Shown piece by piece: positions 9,760 to 17,482 of a stretch of DNA of 64,000 nucleotides (positions within the stretch are counted from its first letter, which is position 1; each line of letters opens with the position of its first letter). This DNA is from Halobacteriovoraceae bacterium. GTDB lineage: Bacteria; Bdellovibrionota; Bacteriovoracia; Bacteriovoracales; Bacteriovoracaceae. The stretch is from NCBI GenBank assembly GCA_020635115.1, contig JACKAK010000004.1, positions 248,001-312,000 on the forward strand. Reading direction: 5' to 3'. The translations under genes and the position numbers were made by a program. The notes below the pieces were generated by a model that worked only from the letters and a program-made list of their open reading frames with translations, did no database searches and had not been told where the DNA came from.

Positions 9760-9795
9760 CACTTTTCAAGAATATTTAAGAAGGAACTTAGATAA

Positions 9796-12700
9796 ATGAC
9801 ATTCACAAATGAATTAGATTTTGAAAATGCTGTAATTCAGATTCTTATCCAAAATGGTTGGGAGGAAGACGTAATCAAGTACCCAACAGAAGAGGATCTT
9901 CTGAAAAACTGGGCGAGTATCCTTTTTGAAAATAATCGAGGAATTGACCGTCTTGATAAATACCCCCTAACTAATGGAGAAATGCAACAAATCTTAGAGC
10001 AGATCAATACACTGAGAACTCCATTAAAACTTAATGGATTCATTAACGGAAAAACTGTCTCAATAAAAAGAGATAATGAAGAAGACAAAGCTCATTTTGG
10101 TAAAGAAGTAAGTCTTAAAATTTATGACCGAAGCGAGATTGCTGGTGGTACAAGTCGTTACCAAATTGTTCAACAGCCAAAATTTAAAAGTAAATCACCT
10201 ATTTTAAATGATCGTCGTGGTGATCTCATGCTTTTAATTAATGGTATGCCTGTCATCCATATTGAGCTGAAAAAAGGTGGTGTTCCTGTAAGTCAGGCAT
10301 ATAACCAAATTGAAAAATACTCTAATCAGGCTATTTTCACAGGGCTATTTTCACTTGTTCAAGTTTTTGTGGCAATGGAACCAAATGAGATGGTTTATTT
10401 TGCTAACCCCGGGCCTGATGGAAAGTTTAACAAAGATTTCTATTTTCATTGGGCCGACTTTAACAATGAACCAATCAATGACTGGAAAACAGCAACCTAT
10501 GCTCTACTAAATATCCCAATGGCCCATCAGCTAATTGGTTTTTATACGGTTGCGGATGATACGGATGGTGTTCTCAAAGTAATGAGAAGTTATCAGTATA
10601 ATGCGGCCAATGCCATCTCAGATAGAGTGTCTAAAGTTAATTGGAAAACGAAAGATCAATATGGTGGTTTTATTTGGCATACCACAGGTTCTGGAAAGAC
10701 CATGACAAGCTTCAAATCAGCGCAACTTATTTCAAACTCAAAAGATGCTGATAAGGTTATTTTTCTTATGGATCGAATTGAGTTAGGCGTCCAATCACTT
10801 CGAGAATATCAAGGTTTCGCTGAAGAAGGCGAAGATGTACAGGCTACAGAGAATACAGGAGTCTTGATTTCTAAGTTAAAAAGTAATGACCACGCTAATA
10901 CATTGATTGTTACTTCGATTCAAAAAATGAGTAATATCCAAAGTGAAGATGGTGGAAGGAACGCTAAGGATATTGAACTAATCAACCAAAAGAGAATTGT
11001 CTTTATCGTGGATGAGGCTCATCGCTCTACATTTGGGGATATGCTAAAAGATATTAAAAAAACATTTCCCTTAGCTATTTTCTTTGGTTTTACGGGGACT
11101 CCAATTCAAGACGAAAATAAAAAGAAACTCAGCACGACTTCAACTATTTTTGGAAATGAACTCCATCGCTATAGTATTGCTGATGGAATTAGAGATAAAA
11201 ACGTACTTGGTTTTGACCCTTATAAAGTATTAAGCCATAGGGATATTGATGTAAGACGTGCAGTTGCGCTAGAAAAGGCAAAAGCTAAAACAGAGCAAGA
11301 AGCTATTGCAAACGATAAGAAAAGTAAGGTCTATTACCATTGGATGAGTAACGAAGTTTCGATGATAGAGGTCGAGAAAAACCTACCATCAACTCAATAT
11401 GAACGAACTGAACACCAAGAGATGGTTGTTCAAGATATTTTAGATAATTGGGTGCGATTAAGTCGCGGTGGTAAATTTCATGCTATATTTGCAACAAGTA
11501 GTATCCCAGAAGCTATACAATACTATCGGTTAATTAAAACCAAGAACCCCGAGTTGAAGGTAACGGCGTTATTTGACCCTAACATAGATAACGGTGGTAA
11601 TATTCAGCTGAAGGAAGATGGATTAGTCGAACTCATTACTGACTACAATGATCGCTATAAGATGAATTTTAATCTTGCCACATTTTCAAGATTCAAAAAG
11701 GATATTGCTTCAAGACTAGCTCATAAAAGGCCTTATGAACGGATTGAGAATGAGCATGAGAAGAAAATTGATTTATTGATTGTTGTTGATCAAATGCTTA
11801 CAGGTTTTGATTCAAAATGGATTAATACTCTCTACATGGATAAAATTCTTCAATACGAAAATATTATTCAAGCCTTTTCACGCACCAACCGTTTGTTTGG
11901 GCCAGACAAACCATTTGGAACAATACGATATTACAGAAAACCTCATACGATGGAAGAAAAAATAGATAAAGCCGTTAAACTCTATTCAGGTGAAAAACCA
12001 CTTGCTTTATTTGTTCAGCATCTTGACTCAAATCTTGAAAAAATGAATAGAATTTTCAATGATGTTGCGACTCTTTTTGCGAGTGCTGGATTTCCAAATT
12101 TTGATAAATTACCGACAAACTCTTCTGAGTGCGGTCAATTTGCTAAACTTTTTAAAGAGTTTAATGTCCATTTAGAAGCTGCGAAAATTCAAGGCTTTGA
12201 TTGGCAACAGTCAAAGTATGAATTTGCTGAAAAATCAATTGAAGTTGTTATAGATGAAAATACATTTTTGACTCTTGTTCAACGTTACAAGGAATTAGCA
12301 GGAGGTTCTTCTGGTGGTTCTGTAGGTAGTGTCCCTTATGATATTGATGGTTATTTAACGACTATAGATACTGGTCTAATCGACAGTAAATATATGAACG
12401 ATAGATTTGAGAAGTATCTAAAGTTACTTGAAAATAAGAACGTCTCAAAAGAACAACTAGAAGATGTTTTGAATGAGCTGCACAAATCTTTTGCATCCCT
12501 AACTCAAGATGAGCAAAAATATGCAAATATCTTTCTTCATGATGTTCAAAAAGGAGATGCCAAACTTGAATCAGGAAAAACATTTCGAGAATATGTTATT
12601 CAATATCAAACGGATGCCACTGATTTACAAATAAAAAAAATATGTCAAGTTTTAGGCTTAGATTTAAATAAACTTAAAACTCTTTTAACTTCTACGGTTA

Positions 12701-12894
12701 CGGAGCAAAACCTTAATGAGTTTGGTCGCTTCGATGATCTGAAAAATACTGTAAATAAGGCAAAAGCAAAGGAATACTTTGAAAAAGTGTCTGGTGAAGA
12801 ACTAGCCGCCTTTGAAGTAAATATTAAAGTTCAGGAACTTCTGAAAGAGTTTTTGTTAAAAGGTGGATTTGAAATTAAGGACATCTCAAAATAA
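9796..12894 (+). CDS. hsdR: type I restriction endonuclease, motor subunit
   Basis: HsdR translocates DNA using ATP and cuts unmodified DNA. The 1032-residue protein has an N-terminal PD-(D/E)xK nuclease (RRGDLMLLINGMPVIHIELKKGG), then an SF2 helicase motor. The motor has Walker A HTTGSGKTMTS, a DEAH box IVDEAHRS, motif III FGFTGTP and motif VI QAFSRTNR. The C-terminal helical region is for complex assembly. It sits 36 bases after hsdS with an AAGGAA ribosome site. Its TAA overlaps the ATG of the next gene, an ATPase, by one base, which is unusual and implies co-expression. All catalytic motifs look intact. Confidence 0.96.
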   Translation: MTFTNELDFENAVIQILIQNGWEEDVIKYPTEEDLLKNWASILFENNRGIDRLDKYPLTNGEMQQILEQINTLRTPLKLNGFINGKTVSIKRDNEEDKAHFGKEVSLKIYDRSEIAGGTSRYQIVQQPKFKSKSPILNDRRGDLMLLINGMPVIHIELKKGGVPVSQAYNQIEKYSNQAIFTGLFSLVQVFVAMEPNEMVYFANPGPDGKFNKDFYFHWADFNNEPINDWKTATYALLNIPMAHQLIGFYTVADDTDGVLKVMRSYQYNAANAISDRVSKVNWKTKDQYGGFIWHTTGSGKTMTSFKSAQLISNSKDADKVIFLMDRIELGVQSLREYQGFAEEGEDVQATENTGVLISKLKSNDHANTLIVTSIQKMSNIQSEDGGRNAKDIELINQKRIVFIVDEAHRSTFGDMLKDIKKTFPLAIFFGFTGTPIQDENKKKLSTTSTIFGNELHRYSIADGIRDKNVLGFDPYKVLSHRDIDVRRAVALEKAKAKTEQEAIANDKKSKVYYHWMSNEVSMIEVEKNLPSTQYERTEHQEMVVQDILDNWVRLSRGGKFHAIFATSSIPEAIQYYRLIKTKNPELKVTALFDPNIDNGGNIQLKEDGLVELITDYNDRYKMNFNLATFSRFKKDIASRLAHKRPYERIENEHEKKIDLLIVVDQMLTGFDSKWINTLYMDKILQYENIIQAFSRTNRLFGPDKPFGTIRYYRKPHTMEEKIDKAVKLYSGEKPLALFVQHLDSNLEKMNRIFNDVATLFASAGFPNFDKLPTNSSECGQFAKLFKEFNVHLEAAKIQGFDWQQSKYEFAEKSIEVVIDENTFLTLVQRYKELAGGSSGGSVGSVPYDIDGYLTTIDTGLIDSKYMNDRFEKYLKLLENKNVSKEQLEDVLNELHKSFASLTQDEQKYANIFLHDVQKGDAKLESGKTFREYVIQYQTDATDLQIKKICQVLGLDLNKLKTLLTSTVTEQNLNEFGRFDDLKNTVNKAKAKEYFEKVSGEELAAFEVNIKVQELLKEFLLKGGFEIKDISK

Positions 12895-13982
12895 TGATTG
12901 AAGAAGTTAAAGCTTACTTAAAAATGAATCCTGAGTCGAAAGCAAAAGATATCGCTAAGGAACTCGGTTGTACAACAAAGGAAGTGAATCAGATTCTTCA
13001 CTATACTCCGGATATATTTGTACAAGATAAGGCTACTTACAAATGGACTTTACTTCCCCAAGATGAATCAATTGTTACATTTTCAGGGTGCTGGGTTGAT
13101 TGTGATTCATTTGAAACATCATTGCAAAATGCTGAGAGTGACGTTGATAAGACATCATCCGTCACTTTTATTTTACCGGATGGATGTAGTTTTTTATTAG
13201 ATGCTTTGGCTCGATTCCTTGCTCTTTGTAATCAGTTAGCTTATTCCGGAAAAGGTGTTTCAATAGATTTTAGTAATAATGGAAGTCTGAAGCATTACTT
13301 GAATAGAGCTGGTTTTTTTGATCATCTTGATGAAAAGGTTAAAGTGCTCCCTGATAGACCAAAACAATCAACAGCTAAATCTCATAAAGATAATAGCAAA
13401 AATCTTGTAGAAATTGGAGAGGTTACTCCTCATGAAGATGAGGACGCAAAGGATCAGCTTGTAACTAGATTAACTAACAAATTCGTCAATTTAACTAGTA
13501 ATGAATATAAAGCGGCAGTCTCTACAATCTTTGCTGAACTAACAGGCAACATTCAAGAACATAGCAGTACAGAGCTTAAAGGTTTTGCTGGATTACAAAA
13601 GTATTTGGGGAGTAGGCCACATATTCAAACTGTTATTTCTGATAGTGGTCTTGGTATTGCTTCAACTCTTCGTCCCTCTCTACAAAGCCATCACAAAGAG
13701 CTTTATAAGTTATACCGTGATGAAAATATTGATAACGATATTGCTCTGGTTACAAGAGTTATGTCTGACGGGTTAATTAGTAGATATGGAGCGGGCCGTG
13801 GTCTAGGATTTAAAAGTAGTAGAGAGCATGCCCTTAAATTTAAGGCGAAGTATTCAGTACGACAAGAACGATTTAGTCTAGAGTTCTTGTTTGAGAATGG
13901 TGATTTAAAACAAGTTATATCGAAAACGAATCTTGTAAAAATATGTGGTACACATATTTGTTTTGATTTCAATATTGACTAA
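12894..13982 (+). CDS. GHKL-type (HATPase) ATP-binding protein with N-terminal HTH, coupled to hsdR
   Basis: The 362-residue protein begins with a winged-helix-like segment (residues ~1-45, SKAKDIAKELGCTTKEVNQIL). A middle region follows, then a C-terminal GHKL ATPase fold with N-box AELTGNIQEHS, G1 box VISDSGLGIAS and G2 box GAGRGLGFKSS. There is no phospho-acceptor His domain, so it is more like an anti-sigma-type or MutL/Hsp90-type ATPase than a histidine kinase. It starts inside the hsdR stop codon. The next gene encodes a STAS-like protein, so the two may act as a partner pair, as anti-sigma kinases and STAS antagonists do; that is inference. The function in restriction or defence is unknown. 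Confidence 0.78.
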   Translation: MIEEVKAYLKMNPESKAKDIAKELGCTTKEVNQILHYTPDIFVQDKATYKWTLLPQDESIVTFSGCWVDCDSFETSLQNAESDVDKTSSVTFILPDGCSFLLDALARFLALCNQLAYSGKGVSIDFSNNGSLKHYLNRAGFFDHLDEKVKVLPDRPKQSTAKSHKDNSKNLVEIGEVTPHEDEDAKDQLVTRLTNKFVNLTSNEYKAAVSTIFAELTGNIQEHSSTELKGFAGLQKYLGSRPHIQTVISDSGLGIASTLRPSLQSHHKELYKLYRDENIDNDIALVTRVMSDGLISRYGAGRGLGFKSSREHALKFKAKYSVRQERFSLEFLFENGDLKQVISKTNLVKICGTHICFDFNID

Positions 13983-13991
13983 AATTATGAC

Positions 13992-14001
13992 TTCTGGTTA
14001 A
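13992..14001 (+). promoter_or_regulatory. TTCTGGTTAA motif before the STAS-like gene
   Basis: This 10-mer lies ten bases before the STAS-like start codon. TCTGGTTAA, or its reverse complement, is repeated exactly at 14583-14591 and 14648-14656, and as a one-base variant at 14667-14675. That makes it a candidate operator shared by the STAS-like gene and the TIR-caspase operon. Confidence 0.4.
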
Positions 14002-14010
14002 ATTAAACAG

Positions 14011-14562
14011 ATGAAACAGAAAAAGATTATTATAAAACTACGTGATGTTGTTGGTAAAAGTATTGGCTTTGGTAATAATATCGGACGAGAAACCTATCAA
14101 AAATTACAATCAGTATTAGATGAGCACCCCGAAACCAAAATTTTTGGAATATCATTTGATGGCATGGAAATGATGGATGCCTCTTTTGCTAGAGAAAGTG
14201 TGATTTCGTTAGCAAAGGCAAAACGTGGAGAGGTTGGCTTTTATCTAAAAGATTTTGCTTCAAAAGACCTTCAAGACAATTGGGAATATGCAGCTAGAGC
14301 AAAAGAACAACCCCTTTTCGTATATGAGGGCAAGAGCTGGAGCTTATTAGGCCTTGATCTTAATGATGACATGAAGAAACTATTTGATTTCATTATAAAA
14401 AATGAATCTGTAACTACATCTATAATTGCGGATAAGTTCAAGTTTTCTGCTCCAAATGCTAGTATGAAGCTTAAAAAATTACTTGGACAAGGGCTACTGA
14501 TAGGCTCCAAAGGTACTGCTGAGAGTGGTGGGCTTGAATATATTTTTTCAGCTATCAAATAA
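14011..14562 (+). CDS. STAS-like (DUF4325-type) protein with C-terminal winged helix
   Basis: The 183-residue protein has an N-terminal alpha/beta region resembling DUF4325 STAS-like domains: IGRETYQKLQSVLDEHP, then FGISFDGMEMMDASFARESVISLAK, matching the strand and helix around the STAS phospho-Ser site. A C-terminal winged helix spans about residues 125-183 (SVTTSIIADKFKFSAPNASMKLKKLLGQGLL). No Shine-Dalgarno is visible before the ATG. TTCTGGTTAA at 13992-14001, shared with the next promoter region, lies just upstream. Together with the preceding GHKL ATPase it looks like a switch protein and ATPase pair. A hairpin with a T-run follows at 14618-14640. The role is unproven. Confidence 0.72.
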   Translation: MKQKKIIIKLRDVVGKSIGFGNNIGRETYQKLQSVLDEHPETKIFGISFDGMEMMDASFARESVISLAKAKRGEVGFYLKDFASKDLQDNWEYAARAKEQPLFVYEGKSWSLLGLDLNDDMKKLFDFIIKNESVTTSIIADKFKFSAPNASMKLKKLLGQGLLIGSKGTAESGGLEYIFSAIK

Positions 14563-14577
14563 TTCTCCTTAAACTGC

Positions 14578-14606
14578 TTGACTTAACCAGAATGGTGACC
14601 CATAAT
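14578..14606 (+). promoter_or_regulatory. candidate sigma-70 promoter upstream of the TIR-caspase operon
   Basis: TTGACT at 14578-14583 is followed after 17 bases by CATAAT at 14601-14606, a good vegetative-promoter match. The motif TTAACCAGAA (14583-14592) lies in the spacer, where a bound protein would block polymerase. Transcription would begin around 14613, just before a terminator-like hairpin. Confidence 0.5.
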
Positions 14607-14617
14607 GAAGTTATATT

Positions 14618-14640
14618 AGCTGCATTATGGCAGCTTTTTT
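14618..14640 (+). terminator. Rho-independent terminator or attenuator
   Basis: AGCTGC at 14618-14623 and GCAGCT at 14630-14635 form a perfect six-base stem with a six-base loop, followed by six T (14635-14640). It would end the STAS-like transcript. It also lies within the first ~30 bases of any transcript from the promoter at 14578-14606, so it could attenuate the TIR-caspase operon. Confidence 0.65.
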
Positions 14641-14647
14641 GTAACCC

Positions 14648-14675
14648 TCTGGTTAAACGGCTTAAGTTAATCAGA
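14648..14675 (+). promoter_or_regulatory. TCTGGTTAA / TTAATCAGA inverted motif pair before the DUF2188 gene
   Basis: TCTGGTTAA (14648-14656) and TTAATCAGA (14667-14675) are inverted copies of one motif with one mismatch. A perfect inverted partner lies 65 bp upstream at 14583-14591. They sit just before the GGAGG ribosome site of the first gene of the TIR-caspase operon. The binding protein is unknown. Confidence 0.4.
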
Positions 14676-14694
14676 TATTTTGGAGGATATAGCC

Positions 14695-14922
14695 ATGGCA
14701 AATAAGAAACCTGTTCATACCGTCCCTAGTGGGAATGGTTGGTCAAACAAACAGGGCGGAAAGACAATTTCCCAACATCGCACTAAAGCAAATGCTGAGA
14801 CAGAAGGCCGTCGCCAAGCTAAGCGAGACGAAACAGAGCACGTCATTCACAAGAGTAATGGCCAAATTGGTGAGAAAAATAGTTATGGTAATGATCCATG
14901 TCCGCCAAAGGATAAAAAATAA
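14695..14922 (+). CDS. DUF2188-type small protein
   Basis: The 75-residue, basic protein matches the DUF2188 pattern: HTVPSGNGWSNKQGG at the start, a helix with repeated Ala/Lys/Arg, then ELVIH-like EHVIHKSNGQIGEKNSYGNDPCPPK at the end. The ATG at 14695 follows TTGGAGG at eight-base spacing, so it is preferred over the TTG at 14680. Its stop overlaps the ATG of the TIR-like gene by one base, which ties it to the TIR-caspase operon. The molecular function of the family is not known to me; it could be an accessory or regulatory part of the defence unit. Confidence 0.8.
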   Translation: MANKKPVHTVPSGNGWSNKQGGKTISQHRTKANAETEGRRQAKRDETEHVIHKSNGQIGEKNSYGNDPCPPKDKK

Positions 14923-15377
14923 TGATTGCTAAGCCAATTATTTGGGTTGGTGGTTTATTTTTAGCTGCACACTTATTAGAGGAGAAAGATAAAGTGAAAA
15001 AAGTATTTATTAGTTTTGATTTTGATAACGATTCATTCCTGAAAGAAGCTCTTGTTGGGCAAGCAAAAAACCCCGACACTCCCTTTGAAATTATAGATCA
15101 GTCGTTGAGGCAGGCCCTTACTGGTGATTGGAAAACCAAAATCAGACCAAGGATTCAAAAGTCAGATATTGTGGTTGTGATGTGTGGACAAAAAACTCAT
15201 ACAGCAACAGGAGTGTCCGCTGAGCTTGAGATCGCAAAAGAGTTAGGGAAACCATACTTTTTATTGAAAGGATATTCTGAAAAAACATGTACTGCACCCA
15301 AAGCTGCAAACACATCCGATAAGATGTACACATGGACTTGGGATAATCTTAAAAAATTAATTGGTGGAGCTAGATAG
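14922..15377 (+). CDS. TIR-like (DUF1863/ThsB-type) domain protein
   Basis: Residues 26-150 have the TIR-like layout of Thoeris ThsB proteins: first strand KKVFISFDFDND, DWKTKIRPRIQKSDIVVVM, then GQKTHTATGVSAELEIAKELGKP. Glu101 or Glu103 stands where TIR NADases have the catalytic Glu. Known relatives convert NAD+ to a cyclic ADP-ribose-type signal on phage infection. The start is uncertain. ATG 14922 gives a hydrophobic N-terminal segment (PIIWVGGLFLAAHLL) that might anchor it. A GTG at 14994, after GAGGAG, would give a plain soluble TIR. It is four bases before the caspase gene, which suggests a signal-producer and effector pair. Confidence 0.8.
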   Translation: MIAKPIIWVGGLFLAAHLLEEKDKVKKVFISFDFDNDSFLKEALVGQAKNPDTPFEIIDQSLRQALTGDWKTKIRPRIQKSDIVVVMCGQKTHTATGVSAELEIAKELGKPYFLLKGYSEKTCTAPKAANTSDKMYTWTWDNLKKLIGGAR

Positions 15378-15380
15378 GTT

Positions 15381-16325
15381 ATGAGACGAGCATTAATTGT
15401 CGGTATTGATCACTACGACGGATCACCATTAAGTGGTTGTATTAACGACGCAAATAAAGTTTTTGAGTTAGCGTCTTTAAATGAAGATGGAACACCAAAT
15501 TTTGATTGTAAAAAAATGATCTCATCTGAAACGAATGTCACTCGTTCGAGTTTGAAGGAAGCCATCGAGAAATTATTTAAAGACGATGCCGATATGGCAT
15601 TACTATATTTCTCAGGCCATGGAACATCTAATAATCTTGGCGGATATGTTGTTACTCAGGACGCTAAAAAATATGATGAAGGCGTTTCGATGTCTGATAT
15701 TTTAAAATTTGCAAATGCCTCAAAAGCCAAAGAATGCATCATTATGCTGGATTGCTGCTTTAGTGGACATCTAGGGAACCTTCCGGAAATCGACAATAAG
15801 GCCTTTATTAAAGAAGGCGTATCCATTCTGACTGCCAGCCGATCTAATCAGGTTGCCATGGAGTCAGGTGGAAGTGGGTTGTTTACCTCATTAGTCTGTG
15901 ATGCTCTTAGGGGTGGAGCCGCAGATTTACTGGGAATAGTTACCACTGCAAGTGTTTACTCTCATGTTGAACCCATATTTGGAGCTTGGGATCAGAGACC
16001 TTTATTCAAGACTCATATTTCCAAATCAACAATCCTTCGTCGCTGCAAACCTTTAATTGATCCTCAAGTTCTAAGGGAAATGACTTCAATATTCAAAACT
16101 CATGACTATAAAGTGCAGTTAGATAAAACATTTGAGCCTGAAGAAAGGCCCAAGGGGCACCCGAATGAAAAGATTTTCGCAAAACTTCAAGCCTATAGAG
16201 CACAAGGATTAGTCAATCCAGATGGTGAAGATCATTTGTACTGGGCAGCAATAAATAATAAAACATGTAGCTTAACCCCACTAGGTCAGTTTTATTGGCA
16301 CTTGGTTAAAGCAAAAAGAATTTAG
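15381..16325 (+). CDS. caspase-like (peptidase C14) protease
   Basis: The 314-residue protein begins with the caspase fold (MRRALIVGIDHY, then LSGCINDANKV). It has the catalytic His80 in FSGHG and the catalytic Cys in LDCCFSG (Cys126, next to Cys125). The last ~80 residues (KIFAKLQAYRAQGLVNP, then LTPLGQFYWHLVK) look like a small winged-helix or ligand-sensing domain. It is flanked by two TIR genes with four- and eight-base gaps. A TIR enzyme making a nucleotide signal that activates a caspase-like effector has been described for Thoeris-type immunity. By that model this is the killer protease; the activating ligand here is inferred. Confidence 0.88.
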   Translation: MRRALIVGIDHYDGSPLSGCINDANKVFELASLNEDGTPNFDCKKMISSETNVTRSSLKEAIEKLFKDDADMALLYFSGHGTSNNLGGYVVTQDAKKYDEGVSMSDILKFANASKAKECIIMLDCCFSGHLGNLPEIDNKAFIKEGVSILTASRSNQVAMESGGSGLFTSLVCDALRGGAADLLGIVTTASVYSHVEPIFGAWDQRPLFKTHISKSTILRRCKPLIDPQVLREMTSIFKTHDYKVQLDKTFEPEERPKGHPNEKIFAKLQAYRAQGLVNPDGEDHLYWAAINNKTCSLTPLGQFYWHLVKAKRI

Positions 16326-16333
16326 AGGTAGAT

Positions 16334-16813
16334 ATGATTTTTATTTCCCATAGACGAGCTGACGAAACAGAAGCAAAGAGAATGGCAACATTGCTACAAT
16401 CAAAGAATGTAAATTATTATCTAGATGTTCTTGATCCCATGGCAAAGACATCTCTCGATATTACAAAGCACATAATGAACAATTTAAATAAGTGTACTCA
16501 TGTGATTGTTATCTTTTCAAAAAATACAGAAGGATCAATGTGGGTTCCATTTGAACTAGGCGCAGCCTACAAAGCAGACAAAGGAATTGGAACTTACCTC
16601 GTTGAACTTGTTTCAACACCAGAGTATCTGAATACTTTTCCAAAAATGAAAACGAGTGCTGATATTGATAAATTTGTGGAGGAATATAAACAAGAGCAAG
16701 TTTTAACAAAATCTGCTCGTTATGATGATCGTACCGTGATTCTAAACGAAGCATCTGGATCAGGTCGTGCTGAGAGATTTATCACCCGACTGAAATCACG
16801 GCTAGGGCAATAG
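16334..16813 (+). CDS. TIR-domain protein, second TIR of the operon
   Basis: The 159-residue protein is a stand-alone TIR domain: MIFISHRRADETEAKRM at the first strand, VNYYLDVLDP at the BB-loop region, CTHVIVIFSKN, and WVPFELGAA with Trp70 and Glu74 at the position of the TIR catalytic Glu. It starts with a GAGGT ribosome site eight bases after the caspase gene and ends the operon. Having two unlike TIR proteins around one caspase suggests two signal producers, or a producer and a binding partner. It is convergent with a pRiA4b-type gene nine bases downstream. Confidence 0.87.
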   Translation: MIFISHRRADETEAKRMATLLQSKNVNYYLDVLDPMAKTSLDITKHIMNNLNKCTHVIVIFSKNTEGSMWVPFELGAAYKADKGIGTYLVELVSTPEYLNTFPKMKTSADIDKFVEEYKQEQVLTKSARYDDRTVILNEASGSGRAERFITRLKSRLGQ

Positions 16814-16821
16814 GTGCTGAA

Positions 16822-17400
16822 TTAAAGACTGTCGTCCCAAAGAAAGAACTTGTTTACAAAATTTGGGTCGAATGTGGCAGGATTATAGAATCCGCCTAAC
16901 CAAGTTAGTAATTCATCTTTTTCTTTTGAATTTTTACCAGAGATCACTTTTTTTAGATTTTCAAAACTATGAGGCCCACCACAATCTTCAGGTGGGCATG
17001 CATTTTCTCCGGCAATACACACAGGGTAATTCATCTTTGGATCGTCTTCTAGAGTATTGGTTATTTCGATTTCATGAAGCCAATCATCGCCAAAATCGTA
17101 GGTGTAAGTGAATTTCTTTGAAGAACCAAGAACGTCTCGAAGTTCAATGCCATTGGATGGTATGTAATCCATCTCTACGGCTGATTCCTCATCTGAGTAG
17201 AATTTCCTGTTAATTTCAAAAGCATATAAATGAGCATTATTCCAGCCCATTGTGATTTGAATGAGCATATGAAGCTCATCAAGATCAATGATCTCATGAG
17301 CAAGAAATTTTCTCCAAACAAGTGGCTTTGTATTCACTAGTGAGACTGTAAATTCATAAACTCCTGGTTTTTGCTTAGCGGTTGTTTTCTTTTTTGCCAT
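16822..17400 (-). CDS. plasmid pRiA4b ORF-3 family protein
   Basis: The 192-residue protein has the family hallmarks: VYEFTVSLVNTKPLVWRKFL, LHMLIQITMGWNNAHLYAFEI, YTYDFGDDWLHEIEI, and CIAGENACPPEDCGGPHSFENL with its Cys and Gly pattern. The family is common on plasmids, transposons and genomic islands and has no established function. A perfect inverted repeat (17402-17426) starts two bases before the ATG, and no ribosome site is visible, so translation or transcription may be controlled there. It marks the right part of the defence island. Confidence 0.88.
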   Translation of the reverse strand: MAKKKTTAKQKPGVYEFTVSLVNTKPLVWRKFLAHEIIDLDELHMLIQITMGWNNAHLYAFEINRKFYSDEESAVEMDYIPSNGIELRDVLGSSKKFTYTYDFGDDWLHEIEITNTLEDDPKMNYPVCIAGENACPPEDCGGPHSFENLKKVISGKNSKEKDELLTWLGGFYNPATFDPNFVNKFFLWDDSL

Positions 17401-17401
17401 A

Positions 17402-17426
17402 GTTATTTATAGCAAAAATAAATAAC
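17402..17426. promoter_or_regulatory. perfect inverted repeat abutting the pRiA4b-type start codon
   Basis: GTTATTTAT (17402-17410) and ATAAATAAC (17418-17426) are perfect nine-base arms around a seven-base spacer, immediately upstream of the minus-strand ATG at 17400. It could be an operator or an RNA hairpin over the ribosome-binding region. Confidence 0.5.
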
Positions 17427-17482
17427 AGCGACAATCAGTAACAAAAATGAAAGTGAAAGTGAGTCACCTTCAAAATTTCGTA

